Assembly (NCBI RefSeq): GCF_011038655.2
Contig: NZ_CP064954.1
Location: 186,001-250,000, forward strand
Direction: 5' to 3'
Source: Corynebacterium lizhenjunii
Lineage (GTDB): Bacteria > Actinomycetota > Actinomycetes > Mycobacteriales > Mycobacteriaceae
DNA: 64,000 nt
Made by a program: the position numbers and the translations under genes. Positions 36,097 through 44,159 of the stretch are shown piece after piece (the first letter of the stretch is position 1; every line of letters starts with the position of its first letter). Below the pieces are notes generated by a model. The model had not been told where the DNA came from, ran no database searches, and worked only from the letters and a program-made list of their open reading frames with translations.

Positions 36097-37344
36097 ATGA
36101 CTACTCAGACACTGCCTTCCGGAACTCACGTTGAGGCTGACAAGGCCTTCATCCTGCTGGCGCTTAGCGATCCCGTGGTAACCCCAGAAGCCGCCCACGC
36201 CGCGGCAGCCACTGGCGCGGAGGTTTATACATGTGCAGACCCGCGCGATATTGCCCGGTTGATTCCCCGGGCGCGGGTGGTGATTGCAGATGCGGCCACC
36301 GCCGCCCTGGTAGCCGACCAAATTCGCGCCCGGGAGCGTAGCGCCTCTGGTCCGGGTGGCGGCACGCCATGTGAGGTCTTCTTCGTAGCCCCAGAGCCCG
36401 GCCCCTTGGATTATGAGGCCGCACTGCGTTGCCATGCGCGCGCTGCCTTTTTGCTGCCTGCGGAAGCAGGCGAGCTGCTCGCCGCGCTGGCAGAAGCCGT
36501 CCATAACCTGACTCCATCTGGTTCACCGGCAGGCAGCGGTACCCACCGGCGTCTGGCCGTGCTGGGTGCGTGCGGGGGAGCGGGCAGCAGCACCCTGGCC
36601 GCGAGCCTGGCGCGCACGTGGGCGCAGTACCGGGCACACGGTGGGGTCAGCGCGGGCGGGCGGGGCGCGGGAACACCGGGCGCTGGAGGGTTCGGCGAGT
36701 GCGCCGCGGTGCTCATTGACTGCCACCCTCATGCCGGTGGCTTGGACCTCATGCTGGGCATTGAGGAGCACAGCGGGGTGCGCTGGCCGGAGCTCAACAT
36801 TCGCGGCGGGAGCCTGGATGCTGCCGATATTGTGCAGGCGCTGCCAGCTACCAGCGATGGCATCCGTGTTCTTAGCGGCGCACGCAGCACCGTCGAAGAC
36901 CCCTTCGTGTTGCGCCCGCAACTGCTGGAGACCATCAGCAGCGCCCTGCGCGACACCCCGGTGGTCTTGGATGGGTTACCGGTAGGCGGTGCGGAGACAC
37001 ACGAGGCCACACCCACGCAGCCCGGGCAGGTGCGCTTGGAGCAGGCGGACCACGTGGTGTTGCTGGTGCCCGCAGAAGTCCGCGCGGTGGCTGCGGCCAG
37101 TACCCAGTTAGCGCGGATTCGCGCCCATGGCGTGGCCCACAGCGTCGTGGTGCGCCACCGCGGCTGGTCCTCCCTGGATGTCGCGGATGTGGAGCACGTG
37201 CTGCACGCCGATGTCACCGCAGAAATCCCGCACCTGCGCTCCTTGCCCAAGCACATTGAACTCGGTGGGTTGCCGCTGCAGCTGCCCCGGGCAGTGCGCA
37301 ACCCCTGTGAGCTCATCTTCGACGCGGCGGGGTGGCAGCTATGA
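36097..37344 (+). CDS. ssd: Septum-site-determining protein Ssd (MinD/CpaE-like)
   Basis: 415 residues. An N-terminal response-receiver-like domain is followed by a P-loop ATPase-like domain. The Walker A position reads GACGGAGSSTLAASLA, without the lysine of a true MinD loop (KGGxGKT), so ATP binding may be altered, as is also described for mycobacterial Ssd. In that genus Ssd affects septation and dormancy genes; CpaE relatives localise Tad pili. Its stop overlaps tadA (ATGA), so it belongs to the pilus operon. The ATG 36097 follows GGGG. Confidence 0.88.
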   Translation: MTTQTLPSGTHVEADKAFILLALSDPVVTPEAAHAAAATGAEVYTCADPRDIARLIPRARVVIADAATAALVADQIRARERSASGPGGGTPCEVFFVAPEPGPLDYEAALRCHARAAFLLPAEAGELLAALAEAVHNLTPSGSPAGSGTHRRLAVLGACGGAGSSTLAASLARTWAQYRAHGGVSAGGRGAGTPGAGGFGECAAVLIDCHPHAGGLDLMLGIEEHSGVRWPELNIRGGSLDAADIVQALPATSDGIRVLSGARSTVEDPFVLRPQLLETISSALRDTPVVLDGLPVGGAETHEATPTQPGQVRLEQADHVVLLVPAEVRAVAAASTQLARIRAHGVAHSVVVRHRGWSSLDVADVEHVLHADVTAEIPHLRSLPKHIELGGLPLQLPRAVRNPCELIFDAAGWQL

Positions 37345-38543
37345 GTGCGCTAGCCGCCAATCGCGTAACCCACCAGACAATGCACCACGCCTTGGCAGAA
37401 AAGATGGCGCATATCGTGGCCGCTGAACCCGCTCTGGCAGCAGACCCGGCCGCGTTGGCGCGGCGTATTCGCGTGGAGGCCGGGGTCATCAGCGACGTCG
37501 ACGTCCTGGCCATTATGCGCCAGCTGCGCAATGACACCACCGGCCTAGGCGTACTGGAGGCAGTGCTGGCGCAGCCCGGGGTTACCGACGTGGTAGTCAA
37601 TGGACCGGATCAGGTGTTCTTCGACCGCGGCCAGGGCCTGGAGCGCGCAAGCGTGCGCTTTGCCGATGCCGCCGAAGTCCGCCGCCTGGCCACCCGCCTG
37701 GCAGTAGCCGCCGGGGCGCGTTTGGATGATGCCCAGCCCTTCGCCGATGGCCGCCTCACCCGCCCCGATGGCGCCGCCATACGCATTCACGCCCTACTGA
37801 GCCCACCGGCGGTAGGCGCACCTTGTCTGAGCCTGCGCGTGTTGCGCCAATCCCAAACCAGCCTGGAAGCCCTGGTAACAAACGGTACTGTGCCAGAAGA
37901 CATCGCAGCACTGCTGCGGGGACTGGTGGCACACCAGGTCTCTTTCCTTATCATCGGCGGAACCGGATCGGGCAAGACCACCTTGCTATCCGCGCTATTG
38001 GGGCAGGTGGCGGCGAGCCAGCGCATTATCGTCATCGAGGACACCACCGAACTGGCCCCTGACCACCCCCACGTGGTCAGCCTGGTGGCGCGCCGGGCCA
38101 ATGCCGAAGGCAGCGGAGAGATCTCCTTGTCGCTCCTACTGCGTCAAGCGCTGCGCATGCGCCCCGACCGCATTGTGGTGGGCGAAATTCGCGGCGCCGA
38201 GGTGGTGGATCTCTTAGCAGCACTTAACACCGGCCATGAAGGTGGTGCCGGCACCCTGCACGCGAACTCCCTACAGGAGGTGCCCGCCCGCGTGGAGGCG
38301 TTGGCTGCGGTAGGCGGGATGGACCGGGCATCAGCACATTCCCAGCTGGCCGCCGCGGTGCGGGTGGTCTTAGCCATGCGACGGCGCAGCGACGGCACCC
38401 GCGAGCTTGCTCAAATTGGTCTACTAGAGCCGACTCCCGGCCAGCAGCAAGTCTGCGCCCAGGTGGTGTGGGACTCCACCCATGGCCGCCGGGAAGGATT
38501 CGCCCAATTGCTCGCCCTGGTCGGCTGCGAGGAGGAGCGATGA
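37341..38543 (+). CDS. tadA: Tad pilus ATPase TadA (CpaF family)
   Basis: 400 residues, secretion ATPase GspE/VirB11 family, the motor for Flp pilus assembly. Walker A is IIGGTGSGKTTLLSAL, the Asp box IVIEDTTELAP, the His box GHEGGAGTLHANSL, and Walker B RPDRIVVGEIRGAEV. ATG 37341 overlaps the ssd stop; a GTG at 37332 is possible. The dispersed word (37661) encodes FADAAEV. Confidence 0.95.
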   Translation: MSALAANRVTHQTMHHALAEKMAHIVAAEPALAADPAALARRIRVEAGVISDVDVLAIMRQLRNDTTGLGVLEAVLAQPGVTDVVVNGPDQVFFDRGQGLERASVRFADAAEVRRLATRLAVAAGARLDDAQPFADGRLTRPDGAAIRIHALLSPPAVGAPCLSLRVLRQSQTSLEALVTNGTVPEDIAALLRGLVAHQVSFLIIGGTGSGKTTLLSALLGQVAASQRIIVIEDTTELAPDHPHVVSLVARRANAEGSGEISLSLLLRQALRMRPDRIVVGEIRGAEVVDLLAALNTGHEGGAGTLHANSLQEVPARVEALAAVGGMDRASAHSQLAAAVRVVLAMRRRSDGTRELAQIGLLEPTPGQQQVCAQVVWDSTHGRREGFAQLLALVGCEEER

Positions 38544-39424
38544 TTCCCCTGAGCGCCTCCACGGCGTTGTCCGCCCAGTGGGCCGGTGCTGGTTTGGGAT
38601 TAGCGGCCCTCGCGTGTGCGCTGCCCGTGCCCCCGCTGCTGCCACCGTCCCTGGCGGCGAACCGCGCCGGGGCACACTCCCGCTCCCGGCGTCCCAGCGA
38701 GCGGGCCCGCGGCGGTGCACTGTGGCTGCTGGCAGTGGCTGTACTAGGGGGCATTGGCATGGGCTGGGCGCACCCCAGCGGGGTGATAGCAGCGGCGCTC
38801 ATTGTAGCTACGGCGGGGTGGGTGCTGCGCGAGGGCTGGTGCAGGCGGCATCGGCAAGCTCAAGATGCCTGCTTGAGCCAATTCCTGGGCACCTTGACCG
38901 CAGAGCTGCGCGCCGGGGCCACCTTTCCGGGAGCTATGCTGCACGCGGCCCAACAGCTAGAATCCGGGCCAGCACCATTGCGGGCCCACCTGTTGGCGGC
39001 TGCGCACGTGGCGCGCACCGGCGGGGAAGTCAGCGCTGTCTTGCGTGCGGGCGCACTCTCTGCTGCCGAGCCTACCCCGGGCCAGGAAACACCCCTGCAG
39101 CACTTTGCCAGCATCGTGGACGTGGGGCAGCGCTATGGAATCCCCCTGGCGCAGGTCTGTGAGCACGCCCAACAGCGCCTGGATGCGCAGCGCCGCCATG
39201 ACCAAGCCACTCGCTCGCGGCTGCAAGGACCGCAGTCCACAGCGGTAGTACTGACGTGTTTGCCCGCAGTGGGCATAGGCATGGGTGCCCTGCTGGGCGC
39301 GCACCCGCTGGGATTCTTACTCGGCGGTGGGCTGGGCGGGATAGCGCTCGTGGTGGGCACCGCCTTAGTCTGCGCGGGTTTTGTGTGGACGCGGCTGCTG
39401 TTGCGCAAGGCGGTGGCGCTATGA
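38540..39424 (+). CDS. tadB: Tad pilus inner-membrane platform protein TadB
   Basis: 294 residues, type II secretion F family. Two N-terminal helices, then the F domain (FLGTLTAELRAGATFPGAML, GQRYGIPLAQVCEHAQQRLD) and two C-terminal helices. GGAGGAG precedes the ATG, which overlaps the tadA stop by four bases. The cytoplasmic stretch RRHRQAQDAC carries the dispersed word in the His-Arg-Gln register (38847). Confidence 0.92.
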   Translation: MIPLSASTALSAQWAGAGLGLAALACALPVPPLLPPSLAANRAGAHSRSRRPSERARGGALWLLAVAVLGGIGMGWAHPSGVIAAALIVATAGWVLREGWCRRHRQAQDACLSQFLGTLTAELRAGATFPGAMLHAAQQLESGPAPLRAHLLAAAHVARTGGEVSAVLRAGALSAAEPTPGQETPLQHFASIVDVGQRYGIPLAQVCEHAQQRLDAQRRHDQATRSRLQGPQSTAVVLTCLPAVGIGMGALLGAHPLGFLLGGGLGGIALVVGTALVCAGFVWTRLLLRKAVAL

Positions 39425-40083
39425 GTACTCTCACCTGTGGATTTGATACCGCACAAGCCGGGCTCTGGGCGCTGGCGTTGATGCTGGCGGCGGCTGCAGT
39501 ACTGGCCGGCACCATTGATGATGACCGCCCCGGGCACCACCCCCGGGGACCAAAGACCCCACGAGCTAGCCCAGCCACGCAGTCCCCCGGCGTGGTACGC
39601 CCGCGCGGGCTGCGGGGGCGCCTGGCCATCCTGGCGCGCCGAGTGGCAACCCCCACGCCGAATTACCTGGTAGCAGCGCATGATGTGGAACTCTTCTCCG
39701 CTTGCCTTCAAGCGGGTTTGGGCCCTGCGCGTGCGGCTGCTGCGGTCGCGGAAACCTCTACGCACTCAGCGTGGGCAGATACCGCGGCCTTGCTTGCCCT
39801 GGGAGTGGAAGCCCACCAAGCTTGGCAGCCACTGCGCGCGGTGCCCGGCCTGGGAGACGTTGCTGCCCTGGTGGTGATGTCTGAAAGCTCCGGCGCGGCC
39901 ATCGTCACCGGGTGCGGGCGCTTGAGTACACACCTGCGGCAGCAGGCTGAGGACCTAGCCACCGCTCGGGCTGAGCGCGCAGGCGTACTCATCGCCTTGC
40001 CCCTGGCGCTGTGCTTCCTCCCGGCATTCATTGTGTTGGGCCTAGTACCCATCATTGCCGGGCTGGTGGGCCAGATGTTTTAA
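39421..40083 (+). CDS. tadC: Tad pilus inner-membrane platform protein TadC
   Basis: 220 residues, second F-domain protein and partner of TadB. An N-terminal helix (LALMLAAAAVLAG), a basic stretch, the F domain (FSACLQAGLGPARAAAAVAE, LVVMSESSGAAIVTGCGRLS) and a C-terminal helix (ALCFLPAFIVLGLVPIIAGL). Its ATG overlaps the tadB stop by four bases. Confidence 0.92.
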   Translation: MSTLTCGFDTAQAGLWALALMLAAAAVLAGTIDDDRPGHHPRGPKTPRASPATQSPGVVRPRGLRGRLAILARRVATPTPNYLVAAHDVELFSACLQAGLGPARAAAAVAETSTHSAWADTAALLALGVEAHQAWQPLRAVPGLGDVAALVVMSESSGAAIVTGCGRLSTHLRQQAEDLATARAERAGVLIALPLALCFLPAFIVLGLVPIIAGLVGQMF

Positions 40084-40157
40084 GCGCACCACACCCGGGG
40101 GCTTGCCCCTCCACTTCCAGCTAACCCATACCTATCAAAGAATATAAGGAGATAACC

Positions 40158-40457
40158 ATGAATAACACTGCTGTGCACTGCGACGTTTCGCACTGCGAGG
40201 AACCGACCGTACAAGCCGCGCTGACTCAGCAGCCTGCGCCCGCCAAGCAAGCGAAGGCGAACCACCTGCAGCGGCTAGGTACCCGCTTGGGGAGTGCCTT
40301 GAGCGACGAGCGCGGAATGACCACCGTGGAATACGCCCTGTGTGCGGTGGCCGCAGCTGCACTGGCGGGCATCCTCATCGCCGTAGTTAATGGTGGTGCG
40401 GTCTCGGAGGCCTTCCAGTCCATCATTACCGATGCCCTCAATAACCGGCCGGGCTAG
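40158..40457 (+). CDS. Flp/type IVb pilin-like protein (DUF4244)
   Basis: 99 residues: a long leader, the prepilin-peptidase site ERG|MTTVEYALCAVAAAAL with Glu at mature position 5, and a single hydrophobic helix, so it should be the structural pilin. AAGGAG is seven bases before the ATG. No prepilin peptidase is found in this window; it must be encoded elsewhere. The Pro/Ala/Gln-rich leader is unusually long (about 53 residues). Confidence 0.9.
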   Translation: MNNTAVHCDVSHCEEPTVQAALTQQPAPAKQAKANHLQRLGTRLGSALSDERGMTTVEYALCAVAAAALAGILIAVVNGGAVSEAFQSIITDALNNRPG

Positions 40458-40461
40458 CGCC

Positions 40462-40785
40462 ATGGCGTGGCACGGGCGTTGGCGCTGGCTGGGTACAGAC
40501 CGCGGCTCTGTCAGCGTGGAGGCCGCGCTGGGGTTGAGCACCCTGGTGCTGGTGGTCATGGCCATGGTCGCCGCGATTGCCACCATGAGCTCCCACCTGG
40601 CGGCGGTGGATATTGCCGGGGCGGCAGCACGTGCTTATGCCATTGGGCAAGACTTCACGCCCCCGCGCGGGGACGTGGAGGTCCACCAGGAAGGCGAATT
40701 AGTGCGGGTAACCGCCCGGGTGCCGGCACCCTTCGGGGTGATGCAGGCCCAGGCCGTCTTCCCACTGGAGGTGGTGGGGCAGTGA
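40462..40785 (+). CDS. TadE-like minor pilin
   Basis: 107 residues. A short cytoplasmic leader ends at DRGSVSVEAALGLSTLVLVV, matching TadE-type pseudopilins (Glu five residues into the helix). The rest is a small extracytoplasmic domain (HQEGELVRVTARVPAPFGVM). Only four bases after the pilin gene stop, and overlaps the next gene by four bases. Confidence 0.88.
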   Translation: MAWHGRWRWLGTDRGSVSVEAALGLSTLVLVVMAMVAAIATMSSHLAAVDIAGAAARAYAIGQDFTPPRGDVEVHQEGELVRVTARVPAPFGVMQAQAVFPLEVVGQ

Positions 40786-41165
40786 GTCCCTTCCGTGAGG
40801 TACGTGCCCGCCTCTGCCGCGCGTGTATGTCCCAGCGCGGCAGCACTAGCGTGGTCACCGCCGGGTTGTGTGTGGCGTTGGTGGGGTTGATGCTCACTAT
40901 CGCCGGGCTGGGCAGCGTGGTGGCTGCACGCCACCAGGCTCAGGTTGCCGCTGATATGGCAGCCATTGCCGGGGCCTATGCCGCCTACCAGGGCAATGAT
41001 GCCTGCGCCCAAGCCCGCGAGATCGCAGCGCACAACCACGCCACCTTGAGCCAGTGTCAGCTTGCCGATGCCGCCGCTGTCGCCGTTAGTGCCGATGTCG
41101 TTGTCACCGTCACTGTGCGCCGGAGTTCTGCCACAGCGAAGGCCGGGCCGACTGCAGGGGATTAA
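40782..41165 (+). CDS. TadG-like pilus-associated protein (Rv3654c-like)
   Basis: 127 residues starting MSPFREVRARLCRACMSQRG, then a helix (TSVVTAGLCVALVGLMLTIAG) and HQAQVAADMAAIAGA, the helix-plus-'AADxAA' block of TadG/TadE-like Flp proteins. A cysteine pair (NDACAQ, LSQC) may form a disulfide. GTG 40782 overlaps the preceding stop. Its 3' end overlaps the convergent helicase gene by four bases. The dispersed word (41063) encodes LADAAAV. Confidence 0.85.
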   Translation: MSPFREVRARLCRACMSQRGSTSVVTAGLCVALVGLMLTIAGLGSVVAARHQAQVAADMAAIAGAYAAYQGNDACAQAREIAAHNHATLSQCQLADAAAVAVSADVVVTVTVRRSSATAKAGPTAGD

Positions 41166-43579
41166 GGGGCGGCATCGGTGTGTGCCGTCATGCTGACCAA
41201 AGCCCCCAGCAAGGCGATGGCCCCCGCCTTATCCAGGGGGTTGTTGCCATTGCCGCATTTAGGCGATTGCACGCAGGAAGGGCAACCGGCTTCGCATGGG
41301 CAGGAGCGCACGGCGTCATAGGTGGCCTCGATCCATTCGGGGAAGCGGCGGAAGCCTTCATCGGCAAAGCCCGCCCCGCCGGGGTGGCCATCGTAGACAA
41401 ACACGGTGGGCAGCTGCGTGTCCACATGGAGGGCGGTAGACACCCCGCCGATGTCCCAACGGTCACACGTAGCCAATAGCGGCAGCAGGCCAATGGCGGC
41501 GTGCTCGGCAGCATGCAGAGTGCCCGGCGTGGCCCCGGCGGTGACGCCGATTTCGGCCAGCACCAGGGGATCGATGGTGTAGGCCACCGCGCGAGTGCGC
41601 AAGTTTTGCGCCGGCATGGCAAGCGGGACTTCATCGCCCACGGTGCCATCGGGCAGCCGGACCTGATAGCCGGTAACCCGTTGCGTGACGTCAACCTCCA
41701 CGTTGGCTACCCACAACCCCGGAGAGTAGTTCACCAGGCCTTCGGCCTCGCCAACAATGCGGATGTCCGTATCAGAGCGCGCAGTGGTGGTGTAGTCCGG
41801 AGTTTCTGGGTGAACTAACGCCACGTAGTCGGTGAAGTCCAAAGCGTCCACCACATAAGACTCGCCCTGGTGCAAGTACACCGCGCCGGGATGGACTTGG
41901 CTGGCTGCACGGGCGGAATCCACGGTGCCTAGCAGTCTGCCGGTGGTGGCGTCCACAATCATTACCTCGGTCCCACTTCCGCCGCGCAGCGTCACATGGG
42001 AGTGCGCGGTCTCCGGGCGCAACCCTGCGGGGTCGTCGCCCGCAGGCAGTGGCACGGCAAACCAACCCCGCTCCCGGCGGCGCAATAGGCCCTCGGCTTC
42101 TAGTTGGTCCACCACTCCCTGGGCGCCCCATGCGGTTATATCGTCTGGTAAGAGGGGCTTTTCTACCGCGGCGCAGTAGACGTGACCGTATAAGATGTAC
42201 GGGTTAGCCGGGTTGAACACGCTGGCCTCAACGGGCCGGCCCAGTAGTGCCTGCGGGTGGTGGACCAAATAGGTATCCATGGGTTCATCGCGGGCAACCA
42301 AGACCACCAGGGAGTCCTGGCCGCGCCGTCCCGCGCGGCCAGCCTGCTGCCAAAAACTCGCCACAGTTCCCGGAAAGCCCGCGGTTACCACGGCATCGAG
42401 ACCACCAACGTCTATGCCCAGCTCCAATGCATTAGTGGTGGCCACCCCCAGCAGCTCACCGTTGTCCAAGGCGCGCTCCAAGGCCCGGCGGTCTTCTGCC
42501 AAGTAACCGGCCCGGTAGCTGGCCACTCGGCGGGCAAAGTCCGGTCTGCCCAAAGAACCCGCTAGTTCCTCTTGGGTGCGCAGCGCGACCGTTTCTGCGG
42601 AGCGACGCGAACGCACGAAAGTCAGCGTGCGCGCACCCTGGGCCACTAGGGTGGCCATGATGCCAGCGGCCTCCGTGGTGGCGGGCCTGCGCACGGGGGC
42701 ACCATGTTCGCCTTCTGCGCCTTCGATAAAGCCTGGTTCCCACAACACCACCGTGCGTGCTCCCGTGGGGGCGCCGTCTTCGGTTACCGCGCAAGCAGGC
42801 CGGCCGGTGAGCCTTTGCGCGTGCGTGGCCGGGTCATTCATCGTCGCCGAAGCCAAAATGATGACCGGATGGGAGCCATAGTGCGCGCACGACCGCAGCA
42901 GCCTGCGCAGCACCAGCGAAACGTGGGCCCCAAACACCCCGCGATAAGAATGGCACTCATCGATCACAATGAACGCCAGCCTGCGCAGTACCCGCGCCCA
43001 CCGCTGGTGCACCGCTAGCAGGGACATGTGGATCATGTCCGGGTTGCTAAAGATGAACCGGGAGGAATCCCGGATCCCGGCGCGGGCCTCCGCCGGGGTA
43101 TCGCCATCATAGGGCGCCGGAAAGACATCCCGGAGCTCTTCGATATCAGCGCACAGCGACTGCACGGCGGCCAATTGGTCAGATCCCAACGCTTTAGTGG
43201 GGGTGATATACAGCGCGCAGTCGGTCCGGTTTTGAGCCAGGCGCGAGAGGATGGGCAGTTGGTATCCCAAAGACTTTCCAGACGATGTTCCGGTGGAGAC
43301 CACCACGTCGGATCCTTGCCATGCCGCCTGCGCCACCGCAGCTTGATGGGTATACAAATTTTGCACGCCGCGATCCTGCAAAATGTCCTTGAGCTGCGGC
43401 AGCGTCCACTCCGGCCATTCGGCATACGTGGACGGCTTCGGTGCCATTGTCTCCTGGTGCGTACACGTGGACTCCCGGAAGCGACGGCTAATATCCTCAA
43501 GCAGTTCTTGTGCCAACCCGGGCCGCGCGCTGGTCTGAGAGGCCGCAGAATCAGTGCTTTCTGACTGTGGCTGTGCCAT
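41162..43579 (-). CDS. DEAD/DEAH-box helicase with DUF1998 zinc domain (MrfA-like)
   Basis: 805 residues. N-terminal superfamily 2 motor: VSTGTSSGKSLGYQLP (motif I), IVIDECHSYRG (DECH, motif II), ASATMND (III), ATNALELGIDVGG (V), QQAGRAGRRGQ (VI). The C-terminal DUF1998 region ends with CPCEAGCPSCVQSPKCGNGN, a four-cysteine zinc site. MrfA of B. subtilis uses this architecture in repair of mitomycin-type DNA damage; actinobacterial homologues (Rv3649) lie by cspA as here. Start ATG 43579. Confidence 0.93.
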   Translation of the reverse strand: MAQPQSESTDSAASQTSARPGLAQELLEDISRRFRESTCTHQETMAPKPSTYAEWPEWTLPQLKDILQDRGVQNLYTHQAAVAQAAWQGSDVVVSTGTSSGKSLGYQLPILSRLAQNRTDCALYITPTKALGSDQLAAVQSLCADIEELRDVFPAPYDGDTPAEARAGIRDSSRFIFSNPDMIHMSLLAVHQRWARVLRRLAFIVIDECHSYRGVFGAHVSLVLRRLLRSCAHYGSHPVIILASATMNDPATHAQRLTGRPACAVTEDGAPTGARTVVLWEPGFIEGAEGEHGAPVRRPATTEAAGIMATLVAQGARTLTFVRSRRSAETVALRTQEELAGSLGRPDFARRVASYRAGYLAEDRRALERALDNGELLGVATTNALELGIDVGGLDAVVTAGFPGTVASFWQQAGRAGRRGQDSLVVLVARDEPMDTYLVHHPQALLGRPVEASVFNPANPYILYGHVYCAAVEKPLLPDDITAWGAQGVVDQLEAEGLLRRRERGWFAVPLPAGDDPAGLRPETAHSHVTLRGGSGTEVMIVDATTGRLLGTVDSARAASQVHPGAVYLHQGESYVVDALDFTDYVALVHPETPDYTTTARSDTDIRIVGEAEGLVNYSPGLWVANVEVDVTQRVTGYQVRLPDGTVGDEVPLAMPAQNLRTRAVAYTIDPLVLAEIGVTAGATPGTLHAAEHAAIGLLPLLATCDRWDIGGVSTALHVDTQLPTVFVYDGHPGGAGFADEGFRRFPEWIEATYDAVRSCPCEAGCPSCVQSPKCGNGNNPLDKAGAIALLGALVSMTAHTDAAP

Positions 43580-43787
43580 GTGGAATTACCCCCTTGGGAA
43601 GAAATATCTCCCGCAGCCTATCGCTTTGGCCCAAAACGTGCCACACTGGTACCCAAGGCAGACGCCCGTTAGCGCAGTGTTGTAATAATTGCTCGCAGAC
43701 CAGGCTTTACCAAGCGAGCACCCTTTGAGATATCGGGTAGTTCGGCGGATGCCCGCAGTATTCACTACCCCGTAAGGACAACTCTTT

Positions 43788-44003
43788 ATGACAACCCAAG
43801 CACTAACCGGCACCGTCAAGTGGTTCAACGCTGAAAAGGGCTTTGGCTTCATCGCCCCCGATGACGGCTCCACCGACGTCTTCGTCCACTACTCCGAAAT
43901 CCAGGGCAACGGCTTCCGCAGCCTGGAAGAAAACCAACACGTCAGCTTCGAGGTCGGCGACTCCTCCAAGGGCCCGCAGGCACAGAACGTCAACGCGATC
44001 TAG
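43788..44003 (+). CDS. cspA: Cold-shock protein (CspA family)
   Basis: 71-residue single cold-shock domain with both RNA-binding motifs, KGFGFI and VFVHYS; acts as an RNA/single-strand DNA chaperone. The 200-base upstream gap may hold a long leader, as usual for csp genes; AAGGA lies 13 bases before the ATG. Order helicase-cspA-topA is conserved with mycobacteria. Confidence 0.95.
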   Translation: MTTQALTGTVKWFNAEKGFGFIAPDDGSTDVFVHYSEIQGNGFRSLEENQHVSFEVGDSSKGPQAQNVNAI

Positions 44004-44022
44004 CTCCTGCTGTGCAGCCACG

Positions 44023-44069
44023 CACCGGTAGTCCGTACCCCGCCAGGGGTGTCGGGCTACCGGTGTTTT
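44023..44069 (+). terminator. Intrinsic terminator of cspA
   Basis: CACCGGTAG (44023-44031) pairs with CTACCGGTG (44057-44065), followed by TTTT. Confidence 0.75.
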
Positions 44070-44159
44070 GCGTCTAAGCACCGCTGGCAAGGTGTAGAGT
44101 GACCGGATACCTACCGCACTGGGGCGCCGTGTAAGCATCTGGACAATAAGGGAGAGCCC

